DNA of 64,000 nucleotides, from positions 8,224,006 to 8,288,005 of the forward strand of contig OZ024877.1 in NCBI GenBank assembly GCA_964017185.1, written 5' to 3'. The notes under the pieces were generated by a model. That model was not told the origin of the DNA. It saw only the letters and a program-made list of their open reading frames with translations, and did no database searches. Position numbers and translations under genes: made by a program. This document shows positions 10,625 to 21,251 of the stretch, piece after piece; the first letter of the stretch is position 1, and each line of letters opens with the position of its first letter. The DNA is from Rugalucina vietnamica (taxonomy: Eukaryota > Mollusca > Bivalvia > Lucinida > Lucinidae).

Positions 10625-12619
10625 ATGGTGTTCATAGACACGAAGGCTACACACTGTCCAACTGTCATGGTGGCCCTGAACAAACAGCGCCTGGATAACA
10701 CTTTTTGTGAGGTACACATTATTGTTGGAGATCAGACATTGCCAGCTCATAAAAATGTTCTCATAGCTGGTAGCGATTACTTCAAAGCCCACTTCGGTGG
10801 TCACTTCAAAGATGGTAATTCTAATATTGATATATCTTTCGTGACTTTAGACAGCGCAAGTGTTGAACAAGTGCTGAACTTTCTGTACACGGGACAAGTA
10901 GAAATCAATAAGGAGAATGTGGAGTCCCTGTTGAAGATTTCATCATTTTTGTTAATTTCCAAGGTAAGAGAGCACTGTGTTGAATTCATAGAATCTACAA
11001 TCGGTCAAGATACTGTCCTTAGTTACTACTTTCTGGCTACAGACCATATGATTGTAGACTTAGAAAAGAAGCTTAAAATGACAGTACATACAAGGTTTCA
11101 TGACTGGTTGATCTACAACCCAGGGTCGTTACATATATCGCCACAACAGCTTTCGATTCTTATAGAGAATTGTGAGATATTTGAGTTCTGCTCAGATGTG
11201 GCACTTTTAGAATATATCACGGAGTGGTGCGTAACTGGCAGGACGACTGCACATGATACGCTGACTTGTGATGTTCTAGAGTTTCTGTGTAAGAAGAATG
11301 AAGGTAATGCCAACAAGACAGGGGAAGAATTACAAAGTCTAGAGAGACTAAGGGCTACACTTGAGAGTTTGTTTTCTTATTCCAAGGTTTGCCACAAAGT
11401 ACAGAAAGTTGTAGGGAAATACTTTCGTAAATTGTTTCCAGAGAAAATGGTGTATGAATTACGTTCTGTCAAGTCTGCCGTTGAAGATTCTGTGTCTGAT
11501 TTAAAGATAATTAAAACAAATGAATCTGCCCTTGTTGCAATTGTACCGAATCAGCACCTAAAAACCTTTGCAAAAAACTTAAAAGAGACACACATCAATA
11601 TAGACAAAATAGCTGATAAGGAGCCAGTTTTCAATATATTCATCTATATCCCAAGAGTAAGAGAATGGTACTACTTCAGCGAAGGACTATACCGAGACAC
11701 CTTTAAGGACATTGTAGATGAAGAGTATAGGTTTACGTTCTTTGGTATGCGGGATGCATTTTGTTGCGTTGATCCAAATTACGATGCTAATAGCCTGCAC
11801 GTGGTGTACTTAAATAAGATAAAACGTGATGATGCCTTTAGATTTGTAGACTATTCAGATGTGATCGAAGGCTTTGAAACAGAAGAAACATTTTTGCTAG
11901 AACGATATTGCATCATTTCTGACCACGATACGGTCTACCTTATATTAGGCGAGTATTTGGAAGACGATGAGTCATTGCAGTTAAGATGCTATAGGCTCAA
12001 AGAAAACAACACTTGGCAATTTATATTTTGTACTCCTAAGTCATTTGATGCGAAGTTTTATGGAGACATATCCGGGAGAGCATCATCCAAAGGTAATGAG
12101 CTACTGCTGTTGTACAGTCGGGGTAGCAATGCACCGTTTCTTATCTATGTAGCCCAGCTTTCGGAACAAAGATCAAGTGCGAAGGTCATTCAACTACAAG
12201 CAGATATTCCTGTAAGCTGGTATTGGACCATTTTGCGAGATACAGATCGCTTCTATCTTGTGGAAATTGATGGATTGAAATTCGCTTGCAAATACACTTA
12301 CGGCTATAATTCAGGGGTTTTATGTCGAAACAATGGCACAGGGGTAGAACTCAGTTACTCGTCGAATGCAGAGGAAAATGATCCATTGGTTAACTGCCAT
12401 GTATCAACCAGAGACGAAAACTCCGAGTGGGTATTCACCGGACTGGACCACTATGGCAGTTCTTTGAAAGAAATATCTGTAACAAAAGATGGGAATCTGC
12501 AGGCAATAGACCACGTACCACCGCCATTCCGTTGTGCTACAGGATTTTGTGCGTGTGAAATATCACCGGAGTGTCTGTCAAAAGCAAAGTTAATGAAGAA
12601 ATTTGATCCTTTCTTATGA
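10625..12619 (+). CDS. BTB-BACK domain protein (kelch-like family relative), single coding exon
   Basis: A 664-residue open frame. Residues about 15-125 form a BTB/POZ domain: a DNTFCEVHIIVGD strand, then LPAHKNVLIAGSDYFKAHF, the family hallmark where a buried His-Lys and a 'YF' close the core. Residues about 130-235 fit a BACK domain (helical, with WLIYNPGSLHISPQQL). The remaining ~430 residues show no clear kelch repeats; double-glycine and Tyr/Trp pairs are too weak to count blades. BTB-BACK proteins usually dimerise and bind cullin-3 as ubiquitin-ligase adaptors, with the C-terminal part choosing the substrate; that role is inferred from family. The ATG context (CAAGATGG) is good. An intronless body is common in expanded invertebrate BTB families. 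A LINE fragment follows from about 13110. Confidence 0.9.
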   Translation: MVFIDTKATHCPTVMVALNKQRLDNTFCEVHIIVGDQTLPAHKNVLIAGSDYFKAHFGGHFKDGNSNIDISFVTLDSASVEQVLNFLYTGQVEINKENVESLLKISSFLLISKVREHCVEFIESTIGQDTVLSYYFLATDHMIVDLEKKLKMTVHTRFHDWLIYNPGSLHISPQQLSILIENCEIFEFCSDVALLEYITEWCVTGRTTAHDTLTCDVLEFLCKKNEGNANKTGEELQSLERLRATLESLFSYSKVCHKVQKVVGKYFRKLFPEKMVYELRSVKSAVEDSVSDLKIIKTNESALVAIVPNQHLKTFAKNLKETHINIDKIADKEPVFNIFIYIPRVREWYYFSEGLYRDTFKDIVDEEYRFTFFGMRDAFCCVDPNYDANSLHVVYLNKIKRDDAFRFVDYSDVIEGFETEETFLLERYCIISDHDTVYLILGEYLEDDESLQLRCYRLKENNTWQFIFCTPKSFDAKFYGDISGRASSKGNELLLLYSRGSNAPFLIYVAQLSEQRSSAKVIQLQADIPVSWYWTILRDTDRFYLVEIDGLKFACKYTYGYNSGVLCRNNGTGVELSYSSNAEENDPLVNCHVSTRDENSEWVFTGLDHYGSSLKEISVTKDGNLQAIDHVPPPFRCATGFCACEISPECLSKAKLMKKFDPFL

Positions 12620-13109
12620 AAGTGTAGACAAGTGATAAGAAACATGGAGTGAGCTAATATGTATCAGTGGCATAGACTGTAAGGGTCTTTGATAAACAAA
12701 GGACACATCAGATTCCTAGTAAATTTGTATTTTTCAATTATCACAACAGCACAATTCCTCTTAACCTTCGAAGTTCCGAAATTCGAGATGCTTATTTGAG
12801 CTTTGTGTTTGAACAGCTCTGCTTGTGGTGGGCATGATTGGAAACCCTAAGCAGCCAAATCCTGTAACACCACTTACTTCGAATATTAGCAGCAACGATT
12901 CCAACACAGTTTACTTAGCTTTTAATGACCTTCCAATATTCGTTTTCATAGGCCAGTATGCAGTTCCAATCAACTTTCATTAATCAATTTAATCCCCTCG
13001 ATCTATATAAGAATAGAAAATAATCATTAATCTTATTGAATTACGTATGGCTGGATATGATAGTTAGTGAAGAAGCTTAGAAATATTTTAAGTTCCCTTT
13101 GTACGAATC

Positions 13110-13360
13110 TTGCTAAACCCTGTTAGCAACGAAAGATTATGTATGATTTGAAGTGTACTGGAAGATGAATTTCATTTCATTTTAGAATGTCTTCTTTATA
13201 AAGATATAAGAAAAAATACATTAAAAGGTATTATTGACAAAGACCAAATATGGTAAAATTTATTGAATTATTTTTATCTGAAAACTGTAAAATAATAAAG
13301 AATCTGAGTATGTTTATAAATAAAGCATTTAAAATGAGAAAAGATTTTGGTATTATCTAA
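13110..13360 (+). pseudogene. 3' end of a degraded LINE (zinc-knuckle and C-terminus)
   Basis: Reading from about 13120 gives NERLCMI, a stop, then SVLEDEFHFILECLLYKDIR, matching the CxxC...HFxxxC knuckle and tail found at the C-terminus of many invertebrate LINE ORF2 proteins. The second knuckle Cys is replaced by TGA. The frame shifts near 13255, after which KFIELFLSEN and FINKAFKMRK continue the tail to a stop near 13359. AATAAA motifs at 13291 and 13318 lie within it. It is a short 5'-truncated, dead copy close behind the BTB gene. Confidence 0.65.
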
Positions 13361-13389
13361 TGTTTGTAACATGAAATACTTGTTTCAGA

Positions 13390-13670
13390 CATTATGAAAA
13401 CTTGCCTACGCAATATACAGAGATTTTTTTTCACCTGCAAAAATTGAAAATTTCATTGGATTTTTAAAAATATTTTTCTTATTTTTGCTCAAAACATAGA
13501 TTGTGGGTACACGTTAGAACCGCCTCGCCGAGGCGGTTCTAACGAGTACCCACAATCTATGTTTTGGAGCAAAAATAAGAAAAATAGGTATACCCCTGCA
13601 TACCCCAGTTTTGCTATATAAAAGTGGGGTTCAAGGGGGTATACATTACACGGACATGTTTGCCTGATGG
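13390..13670. mobile_element. MITE, family C (TATACCCC), full-length
   Basis: About 281 bp. Imperfect inverted ends (CATTATGAAAAC and GTTTGCCTGATG) surround a central palindrome with GTTAGAACCGCCTCG arms. An asymmetric part carries GTATACCCCTGCATACCCC and AGTGGGGTTCAAGGGGGTAT. Same family as 22370, 27792 and 28481. Confidence 0.75.
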
Positions 13671-13965
13671 ATATCAGACATGTTGTAGCTTTATACATTG
13701 TTCTCGTAAAGTAAAATTTCAGAAGGCGCTTCATATTTCAGTATACATTATATGCCTTAGAGTCTTTTCATGCATGTATTTACTCTTACGGACTAGAGGT
13801 ATAAAAGCAAACTTATCTATGTATGTTGATAATACATGCATTTGTAAAAAAGGCGACGTTCTTCTCTGTTTAGATTGTGCCTGGGTCTCCGACTCCGACT
13901 TGTTCGCTTGTGATTTCATATTAGTAGTATCTACTATACATTGTAGTTACATGTTTTATATAAAT

Positions 13966-14200
13966 GAGCCGCATCGTGAGAAAACCGGATTTTTGCCTAG
14001 GCGAAAACAAAGGCGCAGATCAGCTTCGCGGTAACCGCGAAGCTGATCAGCGCCTTTGTTTTCGCTACTCGGATAGTATAATTCCTCTTCTACTCATAGC
14101 CAAAATTTCAAGTATCTAACCTGCTCCTGTGACTGTACAGACCGATTTGTGTCGCACCTGGTCGGAAACCCCGAAGACCGGTTTTCTCACGATGCGGCTC
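13966..14200 (+). mobile_element. MITE, family A (GAGCC ends), TSD AAAT
   Basis: 235 bp between GAGCCGCATCGTGAGAAAAC and its inverted match GTTTTCTCACGATGCGGCTC. Flanked on both sides by AAAT. The inner hairpin has arms GATCAGCTTCGCGGT / ACCGCGAAGCTGATC with GCGAAAACAAAGGCGC shoulders. About 98% identical by eye to the copy at 25210, so young. Confidence 0.9.
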
Positions 14201-14244
14201 AAATATGTACAAGTAAACAAGGAACACACTTGTATTATTCTAAT

Positions 14245-14710
14245 GTTTGACACATACCAAGAATTCGCACAACCGATACAAAGTGCCTGTCTTTTATGTT
14301 AAGTGAAAAATACATGCATAATTATGTGCAATTGAATAGGCAATATTATTATATCACTCCAGTTTCGGACACATACCAAGAATCGTACAATTGAAACAGC
14401 GTGTCTGTTCACATGAATTTTCATCTGAGTGCTATCTATAATGATGGTTTACATGTAACATACATGTTTATGTTCAACTAAATCAGCAACGTTAGTATTA
14501 TTACTATTCCAGTTTCGAACACATACAAAGAATCGTATAATTGGTACAGCGTGTTTGTGCACATGAATTTTCATCAGAGTACTATCTATAATGGTGGTTT
14601 ACATGTAACATACATGTTTAAGTTCAACTAAATCAGCAACGTTATTATACCATTCCAGTTTCGGACACATACAAAGAATCGTACAACTGGTATTCCTTGT
14701 TTGTTCCCAG
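14245..14710. repeat. Tandem repeat, about 3 units of ~155 bp
   Basis: CCAGTTTCGGACACATAC followed by AAGAATCGTA recurs near 14359, 14512 and 14655, with shared ACATGAATTTTCATC and ACATGTAACATACATGTTTA blocks between. No coding potential was seen. Confidence 0.7.
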
Positions 14711-14722
14711 TTAATATTATAC

Positions 14723-15560
14723 AATTATTGACTTCAATGAGGTAGATATAAGGATTTATCTACCTGAAAAAGTGATATTCACCGAGGCCGTCAGGCCGAG
14801 GTGAATATCACTTTTGAGGGTAGATAAATCCTTTTATCATATATCTACTACAAAATATGTTCTTTTTGCATATGCGATACAGACAAGAGTTACCTTCACG
14901 TATCGCGGCACTGTATCTCGAAAGCCGTATCCGTTCAAAAATTGATAAAACCCATATCACTCCCTTGGGAGAAAAAGCCATATCACCAAATGATTGGCTC
15001 ACATACCCACGTGACCCATATCATCCCTAGGGAGAAAAAGCCGTATCACCAAATGATTGGCTAATAAAATTATATTCGGAGCACTCGGCTCCTATTGTAT
15101 TGAGTTCATTAGGTAGTGTACCGCAGGCATTTTAGATTTCTTTGGATTGTGGTTTTATGTCACAGGCAACAGTATTTTGTCATGTCGAGACGAATTTTCG
15201 ATTTGTGCTAATGTGGAAATAATATGCGCTCTACTGCATACTTTGGCGGTATGTCAAATAAAATAAAATAAAATAAAATAAAATAAAATAAATAAATAAA
15301 ACAAAGAAAGAGAAAAAATTGTCATGAATTAAAATATATGATAAAAAGATTACGATATGACAATTTTCATATCGTACCCACGTATCAACCCTCGAATCCC
15401 GTATCAGCCCTCGACTCTCGCATCAGCCCTCGGGCTTTCGGCCCTCGGGCTGATACGAGAGTCTCGGGCTGATACGGGATTCTCGGGTTGATACGAGGTA
15501 CGATATGAAAATTGTCATATGATAATCTCTATATATCTACCGAAATTGAAGTCAATAACT
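14723..15560. mobile_element. Composite foldback element (~840 bp) with inner palindromes
   Basis: ATTATTGACTTCAAT...GGTAGATATA at the left is inverted at the right end (TATATCTACC...ATTGAAGTCAATAA). Inside are a first hairpin at about 14752-14836 (AAAAGTGATATTCACC / GGTGAATATCACTTTT) and a large one at about 15355-15520. The large one has stepwise arms: GATATGACAATTTTCATATC, GTATCAGCCCTCG and CATCAGCCCTCGGGC. An (AAAAT)n tract lies at 15256-15300. Non-coding. Confidence 0.65.
15256..15300. repeat. (AAAAT)n microsatellite
   Basis: About seven copies of AAAAT grading into AAAT, just before the large hairpin. Confidence 0.9.
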
Positions 15561-16599
15561 GTTTTGTTATATGACTTTTCAACTGTTATAATGTTTATTT
15601 TATATTTTCATTAAAAGAAATAAATAATCAAAATCATAACAGATGTTAAAGAAGGCTAGATAATGAGGAGCAATTGATTATAACTGAAGAATAATTTTGT
15701 TAGTTCTCAATAAAACCTATGTTGTGAGTACTCATAAAAATCACCACGACGAGACAATTTCAATGTGTACTAACAACATAGAATCTTATGAAAAGTAAAC
15801 AAAATTATCCCTTAATTAGCACCAAATACATCTCATTATCTAGTGCTTTGTTTACCTGTAAAAGTTTGTTACTGCAAAGCATGTAGATTTCATGAACTGA
15901 AATGAGTTCAGGCTATTTATAGCTAACTGGAAGGTTTTATACACATACAGCAAATCATGTCAATTTCACCTAGCCCATGCTAATTTCATGGTGATGCTAT
16001 TCTAGGGTACTCAGGAGCGTAATATAGATTTTGGAAGTTAATATAAAAAAGCTGTCAAAATAATTAACCTCGAGGAACTAGTTTGATCTGGTTTTCATCA
16101 GTTTGGTCCTGTTTTAAAGCAAATATTAGGATTTATTAAAACTGAATGAGCCAATCAGGAGACAGGATTTTCTTCAGTCATATAACAATACTTGATACTA
16201 TCTACTACAGGTCGAATGTTTCCCTATACGCATTATGAGCAACGTTAGTATTTCATTACTGTTTCCATATACAGCGCTTGACATTCTATTTCATATATGA
16301 ATAATTTGCACCTCTCCCGGAATATTATGTATGAAATCATATTTTGCTATCCTGCATATTCTGTATATTGTTTTATGTTTATGTGCTCATGGGTCTTATG
16401 GCTTATTGCATGACAATTACTTACTTTACTTACTTTCTGTTATACGTACAAAATTTAATGAAGATTTAAAACAAGCAATAAAGTAATCACATTAATTCTT
16501 TCATAAGTGTTAGTCCTAGAGTCCCCATTGAATTTGAACTGAATATTGAGATATAATCAAGGTTAGCAAAGAACTTATTGGAAACTTTTGACTATTCTT
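15561..16599. other. No gene recognised
   Basis: AT-rich, no convincing exon, no clear repeat beyond short motifs. Confidence 0.4.
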
Positions 16600-17110
16600 G
16601 TGTAAATTCTCATAATTTAAGATCAGCTATCTGGTTTCATTGCCGGTTTATTAGAGTCACTGATGAGGGTTCATTATCCTAAAATTGCGCAATATGGCTT
16701 ATACTATTTCCTTTTGAATTTTTTCACTGCTTCCTAATGATCATTTCATATTTTATTTGTTATTACTGCAGGTTGTATTGTGCCGTGTGGCGGCCCTAAA
16801 AAGTCTCCTCGTACATCATCCATTGTGCAGATTATAGGTTTCTTTCCGTATTTTGAGATCAGTTATCTTATTCAGAGTTATTCAGAAAACATACACGTTT
16901 AGAGGCACATTCTAATAAAATTTTACAATTTGGTCTCGTATAGGAATTTGTCTTTGATTTACAATACTCGAAATTGCATCACAGCTTTCTGGTTTCGTTA
17001 CCGCTTTATTATAGTCACTAATGAAAGTTAATTAACCGAAATCGTGCAATATGGCTCATACTATCTCCTTTTGAATGTTTTCATTGCTTCCGAGGGATAA
17101 TTATATATTT
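16600..17110 (+). repeat. Dispersed repeat, two tandem partial copies
   Basis: Two blocks near 16620-16780 and 16975-17120 share GTTTCATTGCCGGTTTATTAG-like sequence, TCACTGATGAGGGTT, GCGCAATATGGCT and a ...TTTTCACTGCTTCC run. The same sequence occurs in reverse at 36540-37000, beside a Penelope-like coding remnant, and forward at 60060-60210. It is probably a terminal or untranslated part of that retroelement; the link is inference. Confidence 0.55.
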
Positions 17111-17592
17111 TGTTTATAGGAATTGCTTGTGGTATTCGGAGTTAGTGTAAAATAATTCGATTTTGTGCTCATATTTCAGTTTGGAAACAATTTCTTAATG
17201 ACAATTAGTATCATTAAGATACCAATAACGTTTTGCTTGCACTTTTAAGACTTCAGATCCCGGCTTAGGCGTCGCTGCGAGACATTGTGGATATCTAAAT
17301 ATCATGCTGAATTTTGGATATTCATAATAAGGATTTGAGAAAACCAAGATCGAACACATGGGATGCAAATACATAGATGACCTTTGTGCAAAAGTAAGTA
17401 GCTTTATTTCTTTTCAGTGATTGTAACATAACAAACTGATTTAAACATACAAAATTCATATTCAAGCTATAAGTAGTTAATGGAAAAGGAAGAATGTTCA
17501 ATTAAAATACGACGTAATTGAAACACGGGCATGTGAAATTCCGTTTTAACTCGTCTAAAGCTAGAAAAAAAAATGCTTGAATTCTATAATAT
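17111..17592. other. No gene recognised
   Basis: AT-rich sequence without exon-like or repeat structure that could be named. Confidence 0.4.
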
Positions 17593-17830
17593 GAGCCGCC
17601 CCATGGGAAAACCAACAATCTGCATAGGCGAAAACAAAGACGCAGATCAGCTTCGCGGTAACCGCGAAGCTGATCAGCGCCTTTGTTTTCGCTTCTGACT
17701 AGGATAGTACAATTCCTCTTCTACTTAAATCCGAAATTTCAAGCTTCTAGCTCTTTTCTGTGCTTGTAGAGCCCGGTTTGTGTCGGACCTGGTCGAAATC
17801 CAAATTGTTGGTTTTCCCACGAGGCGGCTC
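17593..17830 (+). mobile_element. MITE, family A, TSD ATAT
   Basis: GAGCCGCCCCATGGGAAAAC and GTTTTCCCACGAGGCGGCTC ends, flanked by ATAT on both sides. It carries the family hairpin GATCAGCTTCGCGG and belongs to the CCAACAATCTGC subtype, which differs from the AACCGGATTTTT subtype at 13966. Confidence 0.88.
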
Positions 17831-18029
17831 ATATATTGGGAGTTCACTCCCGCTATTTCTCACTTCCCAAGCGTTTATGTCGCTTTTGGAGTGTTTTGGT
17901 TAAAATGGAACTTCAGATACCCTTGTTTGAATATGTCGTTTTACTGGCTATCAGAGTTATGGATAAAAATAACTTGCTGTCGTTGTTGCTGATGAGGGAG
18001 TCTCTCTCAAACCAACTGGTTGTAGAGAT

Positions 18030-18059
18030 ATAATTCATATATATAATTCATATATATAA

Positions 18060-18134
<75 letters not shown>

Positions 18135-18135
18135 C
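18030..18135. repeat. (AT)n microsatellite
   Basis: Three ATATATAATTC units pass into a long pure AT run that abuts the interrupted repeat P. Confidence 0.95.
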
Positions 18136-18166
18136 TGCCCATTCGGCTTGCGATATGTTTTCATGG

Positions 18167-20875
18167 TATACAAGATACAAGATACAAGATACAAGACTTT
18201 ATTTGACCAATTTTGGGCCCAGCAAGGGCATACAAAGATGTACAGAGAATAAGAGAGGAAATCCAAATCAGAGATGAGATAACACAAACTAAAAACAATC
18301 TAATATAAAACAATGTATTAATCCAAGTGTTCATGCAGATACTGACCAAGTTTGTGAAGTATATCAGAGTTTTCATTAGTCAGAATCCAGAAAAACTTCT
18401 GGAAACTATCCAGCTCCATAAAATTTCTGTTGGAGTCATTAATGATTTGAAAAAAGCTGTTTCTGAACGCATTAAACTTTGAGCATTCCATCAAAAAGTG
18501 CTGCTCATCTTCAATTGCACCTGTAGAACATTTGGTACACAGCCTTTCTGACCTATCCAGCTTGATATACCTCCCAGTCTCAATTTTAAGTCTGTGAGCA
18601 GAAATTCTAAACCTTGTAATACTCCTACGGTAGCTGAAATTTCTTATCTCATTAATATACTTTTCACAACCAAAGTGAGTTTTAAGTTTACAGTATGTAT
18701 CCAGCTTTCCAGAGCAATAATCTTGTCTAGTAGTGTACCACTCATTTAGAAATAGTTTATTAATTGTTTTCTTAAGGATATTTTTAAACTTAAATTTTGA
18801 CTGAGAGCTAGATTCAAGCTTGATATCTAATATACTACACAACTGCTTTATGCTACTGTACCAAGAGCATGCCTTTTTATCTACATCCTTTGAACACTTT
18901 AGGGCATTGTATAACAAGGTGTCCGAAGGCATATTCTCAACCCTGTGCCAAAAAAGCAATACATTTTTCACAATATCTAAATAAAAGGGATGTCTTCCCA
19001 GTTCTGCAAATACAGCAAAATTGGAGCTTTTTCTGTTTACCCCCAGTACAAGTTTACAAAATTTTGTATTCAGTTTATCTGGTTCAATATCTTTATATAT
19101 TTTATCCATAGATACATTATTTCTCAGTCTAGGGCTACTGGGATTTAATGCTCCCCAAATTTCAGAGCCATACAGCAGAATAGGCTTCACCGTGTGATCA
19201 AATACATGGATACTGGTTTTGACTGATGGCTGAAAAGACAAAATATCTTTAACCAATTTAAAGTAAGCCTTTAGAGCCTTGTTATACAAATTTTTTCTTG
19301 CCAAGGAAAAGGAGCCAGAGGCAGAAAACTGAAGTCCCAGATATTTGTAGTCATGTACATTTTCAAATTTAGTGTTTTCAAAGAAAAATTCATCTTTAGA
19401 AGTTGTGCCACTTTTATTAAACACAATAACTTTTGATTTATTAATGTTTACTTGAAGGCACCAATCCGAACAAAATTTTTCCAACTTTTTCAGTTTTTCT
19501 TGAAGCCCTGTCTTGGAAGTTGACAGAATTACCACATCATCAGCATACATAAGACAATTGAGAGTTAAATCTCCTATATTTACTGGATCAATTGTTTCCT
19601 CAAGGTACTTGGGCAAGTCATTTATAAAAATTTTAAACAAGTTTGGACTGAGGTTGTCCCCTTGCCTTACCCCTAAATTTAAATCAATATAATTTGTCAG
19701 ACCTGTCTTAACTTTAATACAAGATCTACTCTTAGAATACATGTTTTTGATAATATTATAAAATTTAGACCCAACACCTATTTTTAAAAGTTTGTATTTA
19801 ATACCTTCATGGATAACAGAGTCGAATGCCTTTTGAAAGTCTATAAAGCAGGTGTACAGGTTACCCCCCTTGATGCTTATATATTTATCTATCAAGCACT
19901 TAAGAATGAACATGTGATCAGAGGTTCTGCTATGCTTTGTAAATCCGATCTGTGTTTTATCAATCAGGGAATACTTTTGAAGGTAATTATCAAGGCGTAC
20001 ATTCAAAACTGAGTTAAATAATTTGCCAATGGCGCCTGTAATAGTTATACCTCTGTAATTTGAAGGGTCCCCTAAATCCCCTCCCTTATGTAGGGGTAGG
20101 ATATATCCATCTGTCCAACAATCAGGGTATGAGCCTGTCAATAAACATGCATTAAAAAGTTTCAGAAGGCAAGGCCCCAGTATGCTTTGACTGGACTTGA
20201 TCATTTCATTGCAAATAAGATCAATGCCTGGTGTTTTGTTATTTTTCAGGCTTGAGACTGCTCTGTGAATTTCTGACAACGTTATTGATTTGTCTAATTC
20301 ACTCTGAAGTGAACCAGTATTGCTCTCGAGATCACTGAGTTGTGCCTGAATAGTTTTAACTCTCTCTAAAAATTTGTCTTTAGTTTTATTCAAAGCTTGA
20401 AAATGTTCCAACCATAATTTAGGTTCCACCTGATCATCTGAGTGTGACATTTTGTCCTCTCTTAGGTCAGACAGCAAACTCCAATATGCCTTAGGGTCAT
20501 TTGTATGAAGGTTGTCAATTTGATCAAGAATTTTTGTTTTAAACTGCCTAGACTTCAGCTTTCTGCTTCTTGCATACTCCTTGTGCAATTTGAAATAATG
20601 GCCTCTTACAACCGGATCATTTGGATAATAAGAATAAACTTTTCCATATGACATAAGCCTTTGTCTGAGTTTTCGTAAGTCTGTATCAAACCACTTCTTT
20701 CGCTTACGTACACCTTTCTTTACTGGAGGTTTACCTCTTTTTATTGAAATATCAGCTGCTTGTAAATATATATCATTTAATGCTCTAGCAGCTAAATTAA
20801 TATCTGCAATGTCAGAATTAACAAATACATGTATCTTATTTTTGATTTCTGGTTCAGCCAAAGAACGTATAAGTA
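18167..20875 (-). mobile_element. Young 5'-truncated non-LTR retrotransposon (LINE)
   Basis: The copy ends at its 3' side with about 150 bases of UTR, an AATAAAG, and four copies of a 7-base tail (TTGTATC on the minus strand, 18167-18195). Its 5' side breaks directly into the host repeat with no endonuclease domain, as expected from incomplete reverse transcription. The uninterrupted 847-codon frame argues for a recent insertion. Confidence 0.85.
18318..20861 (-). CDS. LINE reverse transcriptase (ORF2 C-terminal part)
   Basis: 847 codons, read from a TTG because the element is 5'-truncated; the frame is open a little further upstream into the flanking repeat, so this is not a native start. 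Order: a linker rich in basic residues (~40-120); RT motifs NYRGITITGAIGKLF (~268), FIDFQKAFDS (~339), GVRQGDNLSPNLF (~400) and the catalytic YADDVVIL (~437); the thumb; and a terminal zinc knuckle CTKC...HFLMEC (~772-795). The apurinic endonuclease that normally precedes RT is missing, so this copy could not transpose alone. The clade is uncertain: the YADD box, the C-terminal knuckle and a heptamer tail suggest an I/Jockey-like or related group. It is not the same family as the CR1-like element at 40-63 kb, which has FADD. Confidence 0.88.
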   Translation of the reverse strand: MAEPEIKNKIHVFVNSDIADINLAARALNDIYLQAADISIKRGKPPVKKGVRKRKKWFDTDLRKLRQRLMSYGKVYSYYPNDPVVRGHYFKLHKEYARSRKLKSRQFKTKILDQIDNLHTNDPKAYWSLLSDLREDKMSHSDDQVEPKLWLEHFQALNKTKDKFLERVKTIQAQLSDLESNTGSLQSELDKSITLSEIHRAVSSLKNNKTPGIDLICNEMIKSSQSILGPCLLKLFNACLLTGSYPDCWTDGYILPLHKGGDLGDPSNYRGITITGAIGKLFNSVLNVRLDNYLQKYSLIDKTQIGFTKHSRTSDHMFILKCLIDKYISIKGGNLYTCFIDFQKAFDSVIHEGIKYKLLKIGVGSKFYNIIKNMYSKSRSCIKVKTGLTNYIDLNLGVRQGDNLSPNLFKIFINDLPKYLEETIDPVNIGDLTLNCLMYADDVVILSTSKTGLQEKLKKLEKFCSDWCLQVNINKSKVIVFNKSGTTSKDEFFFENTKFENVHDYKYLGLQFSASGSFSLARKNLYNKALKAYFKLVKDILSFQPSVKTSIHVFDHTVKPILLYGSEIWGALNPSSPRLRNNVSMDKIYKDIEPDKLNTKFCKLVLGVNRKSSNFAVFAELGRHPFYLDIVKNVLLFWHRVENMPSDTLLYNALKCSKDVDKKACSWYSSIKQLCSILDIKLESSSQSKFKFKNILKKTINKLFLNEWYTTRQDYCSGKLDTYCKLKTHFGCEKYINEIRNFSYRRSITRFRISAHRLKIETGRYIKLDRSERLCTKCSTGAIEDEQHFLMECSKFNAFRNSFFQIINDSNRNFMELDSFQKFFWILTNENSDILHKLGQYLHEHLD

Positions 20876-21016
20876 TAAGTACCTGAATGTTAATTTAGTT
20901 TTTTCCCATCTCGGTTTTTGGAGTGGGAATCTTAGTCTGATTGCGCCTTTTCCTGAACTTTGCCTACTTGCACCTTCAATGGGCATTCGATATTCTTACA
21001 AAGTTATGTACGATTT

Positions 21017-21251
21017 GAGCCACTGCATAAGAAAACCAACAAAATGCTTGGGCGAAAACAAGGGCGCAGATCAGCTTCGCGGTAACCGCGAAGCTGATCA
21101 GCGCCTTTGTTTTCGCTACACGGATAGTACAATCACTCTTCTTCTTAAATCCGTAATTTCAAGCTTCTAGCCTGCTTCTGTGACTGCACAGGCTGGTTTG
21201 TATCAGACCTGGTCGGAAACACAAATTGTTGGTTTTGTCACGCACAGGCTC
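21017..21251 (+). mobile_element. MITE, family A, TSD ATTT
   Basis: GAGCCACTGCATAAGAAAAC start, GGTTTTGTCACGCACAGGCTC end, ATTT on both sides, family hairpin intact. The termini are more diverged than the centre. Confidence 0.85.

Larger units (their letters stand above)
18136..20990 (-). repeat. Repeat P copy split by a LINE
   Basis: On the minus strand, about 20985-20875 (CAAGTAGGCAAAGTTCAGG ... CAGGTACTTATAC) and 18168-18136 (ACCATGAAAACATATCGCAA ... GGGCAGCTAT) are consecutive in the uninterrupted copy at 34978-35120, where ...GGTACTTATACCATGAAAAC is continuous. The LINE therefore entered at the CTTATAC / CATG junction. Confidence 0.8.

Noticed and set aside
13291-13323. AATAAA as the poly(A) signal of the BTB gene
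   Set aside because: These motifs lie inside the LINE C-terminal remnant's reading frame; they might be used, but cannot be assigned to the gene from sequence.
13624-14034. 136-codon open frame on the plus strand
   Set aside because: It runs through the end of a family C MITE and into a family A MITE; the 'protein' is repeat sequence.
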